Of a stretch of DNA of 64,000 nt, positions 55,500-64,000 are shown one piece after another (position 1 is the first letter of the stretch; the number at the start of each line of letters is the position of its first letter). The stretch comes from Notamacropus eugenii. Taxonomy: Eukaryota; Chordata; Mammalia; Diprotodontia; Macropodidae. Position numbers and translations under genes: made by a program. The stretch lies in the NCBI RefSeq assembly GCF_028372415.1, contig NC_092878.1:5545501-5609500 (forward strand). Reading direction: 5' to 3'. The notes under the pieces are model-generated. The model was not told the DNA's origin, searched no databases, and worked only from the letters and a program-made list of their open reading frames with translations.

Positions 55500-55855
55500 C
55501 CTTCTTGCTGCTCCTTACAAATGACATTTAATCTCCCAAGTGTGTGCCTTTGCACAATCCCCCCATACATGGAATTCACTTCCTCCTCATCTTCACGTCT
55601 TAGAATGCTTTGTTTCCCTCAAAATACTAGCTTCTACGGGAAGCCTGTCCTGATCCCTTCAGCTGCTAGTGCCCTCTCCACCCAATTCAATTTGTACTTC
55701 TATTTTATATAATTTTGTATGTAATTATTTGTGTCCATGTTGTCTCCCTGTAGAATGTAAGCTCCCACAGGGCAAAAACTGTTTCATTTTTGTCTTTGTA
55801 TACTCAGAACCTAGTAAAGTGCGTGGCACATAGTTCAATAAATGCTTTCCTTTTT
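55500..55855 (+). mobile_element. L2 3' part, well preserved
   Basis: GGAAGCCTGTCCTGATCCCT, AGAATGTAAGCTCCCACAGG and CACATAGTTCAATAAATGC are the sense L2 end. Confidence 0.8.
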
Positions 55856-56489
55856 TTTTCTAGGTTCAATTTAAATTTTTTATGAACAAAATCTACATTC
55901 TTTCCCTCTTCTGGTCCCTCCCCCCAACCCCACCTCCCAGTAGAGAAGAAAGGAAAAGACACTTGTAAGTCAAGCAAGACTAATTTCCATACTGACTATG
56001 TGCAAAAAATATATGTCTCCATCTGCACTATGAATTCATGACCTCCCTATCAAGAGGTGGGTAGCATGTTTCCTCATAGGTCCTTTGCAATCTTGTTTGG
56101 TCACTGCCTTTCTAATTTTCGCTGCATTTAATTTGTGCAAAACCTTTTTAATTCTGCATAAGCGAAACTATGCTTTTTTGTCTTCTACGATCCTCTCAGG
56201 ATCTGATGTAGTTATGAATTGTTCTCCTTTCCATAGATTTGAAAGGTAATTCTTTCCTTGCTCCTCTAATTTGTTTATGTTACTTTTTATGACTGAGTCA
56301 TCCTGTGTCCATTTCGAGTTTATCTTTTGTACCTATTAGGAGATGCTGGTTTACACCTAGGCTCTGCCAGACTGCTTTCCAATTTTCCTAGTAGTTTTGA
56401 TTGAGTTGTGATTTCTTACCCAAGTAGCTGGGGACTTTGGGTTTATTGAACACTTAGCTTCTATTTATTTGCCATTTATTTTTGTTCTT

Positions 56490-56565
56490 CAATCATTTCA
56501 TTCATATACAACTCATTCACGTACAACTCTTCATGACTTTGCTTGGGGTTTTCTTGGCAAAGATA
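56490..56565 (-). mobile_element. MAR1 tail fragment
   Basis: CAACTCTTCATGACTTTGCT, TGGGGTTTTCTTGGCAAAGA. Confidence 0.65.
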
Positions 56566-57434
56566 CTGCTATGCCACTGATCAGGTTCTCTATATCTTAA
56601 CCAGTACTAAGTTATTTCGCTGGTGGCTGCTTTGTAGTCTGAGATCTGGTTCTGTTAGGTCTCCTTTGTTTCCATTTTTAAAAATTATTTCCCTTCAGAT
56701 TCTAGACCTTTTGTTCCTCCAGATGCATTTTACATTTTTTTCTAGCTCTATAAAGTTAGTTTGATATGGCATTGCATAAATACATTAATTTATGTAGTAT
56801 TATCAGTTTTATCATGTCATCTTGAACTAGCTATGAGTAATTACTATTTCTCCGATTATTTGGGTCTTTCTGTGTAGAGAATTTGTTTGTCATAGTTATA
56901 TATATCTTGTGTCATGGCAGATAGACTGCCAAGTATTTTACACATTCTATAGTCATGTTAAATGCAAATTCTCTGCCTGATTCTTCCTGTTGGGTTTTGT
57001 TGGTAACATGAAGAAATTCTGATTTTTTTTTATTTTTATATTCTACAACTTTCCTGAGGTTATTGTTTCAATTAATTTCAGGTTGAATCTAGAGATATAA
57101 GTAAACTATCATATTATCTTCAGAAAGCAATAATGTTTCCTCTTTGATCACATTTATTTCCTTAATTTCTTTGTCTTATCTTATTGTACCTACTGTATTT
57201 TGAACTCTATAAAATAGTAGTGAAGATAGTGGACATCCTTGCTTTTCCCTATAGCTATTGTTTCTCCATTAAAGATACTTTGGCTCTTGTGTTTAGAGAG
57301 ATATTAGTTATGAAGGAAAAGTTCATTTATTCCTATGTTTTCTAGTGTGTTAAAAAAGAATGGGTATTTTATCAAAAGCTTTTTTCTGCATCACTGGATG
57401 GAATCATATTTTGGCTCTTCTTGTTATTAACATA

Positions 57435-57660
57435 TAGCAATAGCTAACATCTACATGGTCCTTTAAGGGTTCTCAAAATGTTATATCTAGATTATCTCAC
57501 TTGATACTGGCCACAACCTGATCGAGTAAGTGCCACTGGTAATCCCATTTTACAAATGAGGAGAAGGAGACCCAAAGAGGTTTCGTGACTTGCCTATGGT
57601 TATTCAGCTAGTCAGTGTTTGAGGCAAGTTTGGGGCTCAGGCCCAAGTTCACTATTGTAT
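57435..57660 (-). mobile_element. MIR/THER-type SINE
   Basis: AATCCCATTTTACAAATGAG and TTGCCTATGGTTATTCAGCT in antisense order. Confidence 0.7.
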
Positions 57661-57939
57661 TCTTATCTTTTGTAGAAAGATTTAAATTTCTTTGAAGAAT
57701 TGCTTTGTTTTTTCCTCCAAAGTTTTGGTTTGTTTCAGTGTTATCACCACTTATTATTATCTTCAATGAAATTACCTGTCATTTCCTATGACTCTTATCA
57801 AATATAATTTTTGTTTTTATTATGTTTCTGCATCTGTTTTTGAGGTTTTTATGTCATAATGCATGGCTAGTCTTTGTAAATGGGCAATGTACACCAGAGA
57901 AATTGCGTACTCCTTTGTATTCGCATTCAATAAGGAAGG

Positions 57940-58200
57940 AGACAAGCATGTATTGAGTACCACTATACGCCAGGCACTGTGATAAGTGCTTTTCAAAGAT
58001 GGTTTCATTTTATTCTCACAACAATCCTTCAAGGTAGGTGTTTTTTTTTATCCCCATTTTGCAGTCAGGGAAACTGAACTAGGCAGATATTAAGTGACTT
58101 GCCCAGAGTCACACAGCTATTAAGTACCTGAGGCCAGATTAAACTCAGGTGTTGCTGACCCCAAACCAAGTGTACCTTCTACTACACCACCTAGTTTCCT
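57940..58200 (-). mobile_element. MIR/THER-type SINE, full length
   Basis: GCCAGGCACTGTGATAAGTG, TCACAACAATCCTTCAAGGT, CAGAGTCACACAGCTATTAA and CTACACCACCTAG span 3' end to head in reverse. Confidence 0.85.
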
Positions 58201-58749
58201 ATAATCTCTGGGGATCTTTCATATTTAATTTTTTAAAAATTCTATTCATGTCCTTTCTTATTTTACTGACACATTTGTCTAAGTCTAAAAGGAGTACTAT
58301 TATAATTTTTGTTCTTCCCTGTAACTAATTTTACTTTTCCTTTAAATATAGGGATGTTATGCCATTTAGTGAATTTCTGTTTAGCACTGATATCTGATTT
58401 AGCATAGGATACCCTTCAGACATTGCAGTTTTCCCATGTATTTCTTTTATCAGGTTTATTTTTACTGTTGCCTTGCCTGAGATCATGATTCCTATACTTG
58501 CCTTTTTCAAATTAGCTGAAGCTTAATAGATTTCACTCCAGCCTTTTGTTTCAACTCTATATAAATGTTTATTTCAAATATGTTTCTTGTCAAGAGCAAA
58601 TTATTAGATTCTGCCTTCTAGGTGAGTTCGTCTCTTTTTCATTCACAGTTATAATCATTATATATTTCCCCCATTTGCTCCCTTGTGCTTTTTCTCCTCT
58701 TTTTTCCACATCTTCCCTCTTTGAAAAAATGAGGATGGCAGCTTTAAAA

Positions 58750-59103
58750 TGTAATCAGCGTCAGTGTTCTAGGTACTCCCTGCTCCTCTTCTCTTTCACT
58801 TGCCTGGAGCCTAATCCCAAATTCTTACGTTTTATTTCCATTTATTCATTTCCTTCAAATTGTAGCTAAAATCCCACCTTCTATAAGAAGCCTTTTCTGA
58901 TCCATCTTCATATTACTTTCTTCCCTCTGCTGATTATTTCCAGTTTATCCTGCATATACCTTGTTTGCAGTTGCTTGCGTATTGTCTCCCCAATAGACTG
59001 AGGTCTTTGAGAGCAGGCATCGTCTTCTGCCTTTCTTTGTATCTCCAACAGAATGCCTGGCACAAGAAAATGCTCAATAAATGCTTACTGACTTGACTTG
59101 CAC
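58750..59103 (+). mobile_element. L2 3' part
   Basis: TATAAGAAGCCTTTTCTGAT, TGAGAGCAGGCATCGTCTTC and AAAATGCTCAATAAATGCTT; sense. Confidence 0.75.
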
Positions 59104-62100
59104 GTATTCTTTCATGGCTCTGCTTACTTCACTGTATATCAGCTCCTAGTTCTTTCCATATATTTTTAGTTATTTTGGATGGTGTTTATTATTGCCTCTT
59201 GAATTATGTTATTTTACACAGAAATTTCTTTTAGTTTACCTTATTGTTAGCTAATATGTCTTCATTAGTATCTTTGCTGATTTCCTCGATTTTTAAAAGC
59301 GGAACAGTACCATCAGCCCATAGGGCTATATAGTTTTAGCTCTTCTTTGCCTATGTTTTTGCTTTTAATTTTTATTATCTCACTGTAATTGTGAGCATTG
59401 CCAGAACTATATTAAATCATTGTGGGGAGAGTAGACATCCTTTCTTTGTTTGTGTTTTTATTGGGAAAATTTCTTGTGCGATGCTTGCTTTTAGTGTCAC
59501 ACAGCTCTATTTTTGTGAAGTTAAAAAAAAGAAAAGAGATCCCTCTGGGCCAAGACTCCACAGGATTTTGATGCTTACTGTACTTTTCCCAAAGGGTTTT
59601 TCCGCTGTTGTTGAAATAACTATGTGGTTTAGGATGTTTTTATTTTTAATGTGATGAATTATGTTGATTGCTTTCTTAATGTTGAACCATTCTTGTATCC
59701 AATACAAGATAAATTGGTCATAATCATTGCTTTCTTGGATAAATTGCCATAGCCTGTTGAGATTTTATTAATAGTTTTTTAACTGATATTCATTAATAAT
59801 ATTAGTCTATGGTTCTTCTGTGTGCTTTGTTATTTCCTGGTTTAGGTATTCAGTTATATTTCTCTCATAAAAATGATTCTGGTGGGATGCTGTCTTTCTC
59901 AAAATTTGAAAATACTTTGTCTAGTATAGGTATTAATTGTTCTTTAAACATTGGTGAGAATTCACCTATGAATCCATCCGAATGAGAATTTATTTTTATC
60001 TTTGGCAGTTTTTTGGCACAACTTTTTTCTTTCTGAGACTGGATGATTTAAGACATTATTTGGTCTTCTCTGAATTTGGATTTTTGAGGCATTCCTTTAT
60101 TCTTTTTCTGTGTATCTGATTTTTCCCTCTTTTTTAATTATTTAGATTATTAGTTAAAATCTTTCTTCCTCTCCTCTCCCTGAACTTTTGTTATTTTTCA
60201 TTTTGGTGCCTTAAAAAACAACTTCATGTCTTTCTCACATTCTCTTCATTAATTTTCTTCTCTAGTCTAAACTTCTATTATTTGATGCATGGTCCTTGTG
60301 TTTATTTATTCCTTCTCTAGTTTTCATGTTTCACTTCAAATTATGCCCTTTAAATATCTATTTTAGTGCCCTCTTCTAAACAGTTTCTGTAATATTGCCT
60401 TGTAGATCTTGCTCCCTCCTTTTCTTTCCTGTTGTATCTCACTATTAGAAGTATCAGTTCCTGTAAGAGATAGAGAAAATTGAAATATCACCCTATGGTA
60501 GGAATGTTCACATCCCTGATAATGAGCTCCATTTCTTCTCCCTGCCTTCTCCATGATATTTTTTCCCTGATGTCTATGAAAACTGGATCCATGCCCTCTC
60601 ATCCATCTTGAAGTCAGTTGCCCCCAGGAACTCTGAGCCTCATTCTTCTGAGTCGGGATGGGTCCATGGAGCCACATCCCTGAGGGTTATACTCATCTTA
60701 ACGTTCCCATCTTTCATTGCTGAGTGTTCTTTAGTGGGACTCCCCCTTACTACTGAATTGACATTTCCACCTTCCTTTACTTTTATGTTAACCACTCCCT
60801 TTGTTACTCACTAATTTTCCTTACAGCCTCCCTTCTTGAGACTAGAGGAGTTATTTTTCCTTCATTGTTTATAGTTGTTTACTTTGGGTCCACTTAGGCT
60901 AGGTTTTCTTCTGCTTTTCCCTTTTATGTATGCTCTAATTTGACATGTTAGACTCATTAAAAAAATCATTGATTCACCTGTGGGGTGTGTGGATGGTGCT
61001 TTGAGTCTATCCTTCCACCATCATTTCTATTAAAATTCTGCTTTCATCTTCATCCCCTTATGTACTTTTAGAAAGAAACCTTTTAAAGGTCTCTCTGTTG
61101 TTATTTTGTCATTGTTCTTGTTTAATCAGTGCCTTTCTGTTTCTGCCTTTTAAAACCCCCTTCTTTTTAATAGTCTCTAGAGATTGGGTAGTTTATTTTG
61201 TTACTTGTGTTTTCCTTGGCAGACTTATTTATTTACGTTTCTTGTGCCCATGTTGTTTAAAGCATTTGTAAATCAAATGGTCTGATCAGTTTTTTTTGTA
61301 GGAATCTTCAAGTCCCTCTCTTTTGTTGGGACTCAGTCCTTTTTATTGATGACCAGACTTGGGTTTTCGGGGTATGTTATTATAGATCGTATCTAGAAAT
61401 CTTTTGCCTTTTGGAATATACATTCCATTCCCTTCTGTGGTTTTTGGAATGTGCAGAACAAACGTGTTATTTAAATTTCCTTTCCTTTACACTTGAAGGT
61501 CTTCTTTATCTTAGTCAGTTGTGGAATTTATTGTTTTTATTGAAATGTCTAAATTTAACTACCCTGTGTCGTTGAATTTGCATCAGATTGTTTTGTTTTG
61601 TTTTCTGGAAACGATCTAGATTACTTCAATTGGCACTTTGTTTTCTTTGTTTCAAAGCTTGGGGCAGTTTTCTTGTAATATTTCTAACATGGAGGTGATC
61701 AAACTTTTTGACTTGTCATATTCTTCTGGGTGACATCTAATCCTTAAATTGTCTCTCTATGCATTGTCTTTATACATACAGTAATAATGTTCTTAATATT
61801 ATTGCATTTTATTTGTTTCCTTCACTTTCGTGTAATTGTGCTCCTAATCAATCATTCTCTTTTTTATTTCTATAGCGAGATGAGCCCCCATGGATTTAAG
61901 TTTTCCCTTCTGCTATTTTTTCTTGTTGTTCAGATCATGCATTCTGCCATTTCTCCTTCCTTTAACTTCAGTTTTCAAGATTCTCATTTCTTTCTTGAAC
62001 ATTGGCTATGGCTCCATGCACCATTGGGAATAAACAGATTTCTTTGACTCAGAGTATTGGTTCAAATTCTTTTTCTTTGTCTTGGAACTTTTACTTAGAA

Positions 62101-62450
62101 ATATTTGGAATAGTTTAGATGTCTTAGTGGCCGTCTTGTCCACGGTTATAATGTCTTCCCTGTTGGTTTATCTGCTTGTGTTCAAGGTTGTTAACTAGGT
62201 TTTCTTCATACTGAGATCTTTGGTAATTTCTATCTTTCTTCCTTTTATTTCCCTATTGTTCACTTTTGGACTCTTCACCAGCTTTAAAGGTGAATCCCCT
62301 AGGGGTAGATTTCCAAGCACTCTCAGCCTCCTTCCATACTGGGGAATTTACCAGTTTCAGTCCCTGCCCCAAGTGATTTCTGAGGTGACAGAACTAACTC
62401 ACCTAGATACCACTGCCCTTTCTTCCACTATAGTGTAGCCCTATACATTT
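59104..62450 (-). mobile_element. L1 LINE, RT through ORF1 region, antisense
   Basis: It starts with reverse 3' text (TTCATGGCTCTGCTTACTTC), then RT (TGGGGAGAGTAGACATCCTT; minus frame 59707-59507 contains IINIIHHIKNKN), then endonuclease and ORF1 regions to about 62450 (AACATGGAGGTGATCAAAC, TTTCTTGAACATTGGCTATG). Segment 60400-60960 does not match L1 and is unassigned. Heavily decayed. Confidence 0.6.
60400..60960. other. Unassigned segment inside the L1 tract
   Basis: Composition differs from the T-rich L1 text on both sides. No gene motif; frames 60363-60677 (minus) and 60608-60814 (plus) overlap. Confidence 0.3.
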
Positions 62451-62734
62451 GGTTCTCTGGCTGAGCTGCTGCAGCATTCTACTCCCCCTGCCCCAAAGAA
62501 GAGCATGAGTCACTTTTTTCCATATTTCCCCATCATCTCCAAGAGAGAGGGCAGAATTGAGGTATATTGCTTGTTGTCATAGAATAGTGGGGAAAGGGCA
62601 AGGACATGGTGTGCTGGTATAAGCTATAGAAATGAAATTTCCTAGTGGATCTCAGAAAACAAGCAGTTGAGATGGGTTGTTCTGCTGCTAGACTATATAG
62701 GAACTGGTGGGGAAGGGGCTTTTGAATGAGCATT
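62451..62734. other. Unassigned
   Basis: No gene or repeat recognised between L1 and the RTE element. Confidence 0.3.
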
Positions 62735-64000
62735 TTTGTTGTTCAGTCATATCCAATTCTTCATGACCCCATGGATCGTAACATGCCAGACCTTCTATCT
62801 TCCACTTTCTCTCCAAGTTCATTGTTTCCATAATACTGTCTATCTAGTCTCCTGCTGTCGCCTTGTCCTTTTGCCTTATAAATCTTTCCCAATATCAGGG
62901 TCTTTTCTAATAAGTCCTGTCTTCTCTTTATGCAGCCAAAGTATTTAAACTTCAGCTTCAGTATTTGATCAGCCAGTAAATAGCCTGAATTAATTTAAGT
63001 ATTTATTGACTTGATCTCATTGTTCAAGGGACCCTCAAAAGTCTCCTCCAGCCACAGTTCAATCCTCACAGCCATACGTTGCTAATGGAAAAAACACAGC
63101 TCTGACTATACAGACTTTTTCAGCAAGGCAATGTCTCTGCTTTTTAGTATGCTGTCCAAATTTGCCATAGCTTTCCTTCCAAGGAGCAAGTCTCTTTTAA
63201 TTTCATGGCTGCAGTTACCATCTGCATTGATCTTGGAGCCTAACAATGTAAAATCTGACATAGCTTCCATTTCTTCTCCCTCTATTTGCCAGGCAGTTGC
63301 CAAGATCTTAGTTGTTTTATGTTAAGCTTTAAGCCAGCTTTTACACACTCCTCTTTCACCCTCAGGAGGCTTATTAATTATTCACTTTTTGCCATCAGAC
63401 TGGTATCATGTGCACATCTGAGATTGTTGATATTTTCCCATGCAACATTAATTCCAGCTTTTGATTCAAACAGCCTGGCATTTTCCATGATGTCCTCTGC
63501 ACAGAAGTCAAATAAATAAGGTGAAAATATACTGCCTTGTCATACTCCTTTTCCAATTTAAAACTAATCAGTTGTACCTTGTTCCGTTCTAACTGATGGT
63601 TCTTGGGCCACCTACAGGTTCCTCAGGAAACAAGATGACTTGGCATTCTCATCTGTTTGAGGATTTGCCACATTTTGTTGTGATCCACACAGTCAAAGGC
63701 TTTAGTTAGTCAATGAAGGAGAAGTAGAGGTTTTTCTGGAAATCTCTTGCTTTCTCCATAATCCAGAGAATGTGGGTAATTTAGTGTCTAGTTCCTCTGC
63801 CTCTTTGAAACCCAGCTGCAGTTCTGGTCATTCTCAGTTCACATACTGCGGAAGCCTATAGTGAGGAATCTTAAGCATAACCTCGCTGGCATGGGAACTG
63901 ACCCCAATTGTTCAGTAATTTGAGCATTCCTTGGCATTGCCATTCTTTTGGATTGGAATGTAAACTGGTCTTTTCCAAACCAGTAGCCACTGTCCTGTTT
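62735..64000 (-). mobile_element. RTE (BovB-type) LINE, 3' part, runs off right edge
   Basis: The 3' end lies at 62735-62775 (plus text TTGTTGTTCAGTCATATCCA, ATTCTTCATGACCCC) and is the same tail that ends MAR1 SINEs. On the minus strand 63303-63106 encodes EAMSDFTLLGSKINADGNCS and HEIKRDLLLGRKAMANLDSI, the C-terminal region of BovB/RTE ORF2. Text from 63640-64000 continues into the RT domain (antisense TCACAGTCAAAGGCTTTAG). Frames are broken, and the 5' part is outside the window. Confidence 0.85.

Larger units (their letters stand above)
55856..58680 (-). mobile_element. L1 LINE, 3' UTR through endonuclease, antisense, with SINE insertions
   Basis: 3' UTR (GACTATGTGCAAAAAATATA, AGAGGTGGGTAGCATGTTTC), ORF2 C-terminus and RT (GAAGATAGTGGACATCCTTG, TCAAAAGCTTTTTTCTGCAT), then endonuclease (57670-57930 and 58200-58680) appear in reverse order. 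The middle of the RT is missing. Inserts are a MAR1 tail at 56490-56565 and two MIR copies at 57435-57660 and 57940-58200. No intact frame. Confidence 0.75.

Noticed and set aside
1-64000. CRISPR arrays, bacterial operons, riboswitches
   Set aside because: None is expected or seen. The content is clearly vertebrate repeats, and the only regular array is the 53-bp tandem unit without spacers.

Overview
The window looks like marsupial nuclear DNA. I infer this from the repeats. There are tRNA-headed SINEs with an RTE-like tail (MAR1 type), a WSINE-like SINE, L1 elements with the 3' ends typical of marsupial genomes, a BovB/RTE LINE at the right edge, and old MIR, L2 and CR1/L3 remnants. No Alu or B1 SINE was seen. 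The exact species cannot be read from the sequence.

I found no convincing intact host protein-coding gene. Most of the 64 kb is intergenic or intronic DNA built from layered retroposons. The open frames of 60-200 codons are mostly chance frames in repeats or in GC-rich DNA. Recognisable protein fragments belong to L1 ORF2 (left edge, 11.5-15.1, 22.9-28.9, 33, 56-60 kb), to a BovB-type RTE at the right edge (minus strand), and to one host-gene retrocopy resembling an internal piece of ANKRD26 (50.2-50.8 kb).

Layout: 0-1.8 kb L1 (minus). 2-11 kb mixed SINE, MIR, L2 and CR1 remnants, an L1 3' end and a solo LTR. 11-15 kb broken L1 (plus) with MIRs. 15.2-16.3 kb a CpG island carrying seven 53-bp tandem units with GC boxes and CCAAT boxes. 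16.4-20.4 kb MIR/MAR1, a hAT MITE and a full-length 7SL RNA pseudogene. 21.2-22.3 kb a second CpG island carrying about two units of the same 53-bp family in the opposite orientation, followed by a strong splice-donor match. 22.9-25.2 kb L1 (minus). 26-28 kb a young-looking 5'-truncated L1 with a perfect 14-bp target-site duplication, split by an 800-bp insert. 28-43 kb L1, L2 and hAT fragments. 43-49 kb MAR1, MIR, hAT, a solo LTR, a second LTR with polypurine tract, and CR1. 49.6-52.9 kb an ANKRD26-like retrocopy joined to an L1 3' end, with a partial second copy 2.6-3.1 kb downstream. 53-64 kb L2, L1 (minus) and RTE/BovB (minus).

The most interesting signals are the mirror-image pair of CpG islands sharing a private 53-bp promoter-like unit (a candidate divergent promoter pair), the ANKRD26-L1 chimera with its deleted duplicate, and the 800-bp insert in L1 bounded by direct copies of one SINE tail. 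All family names come from recalled consensus patterns, not from a database search; boundaries are usually good to about 10-30 bases.
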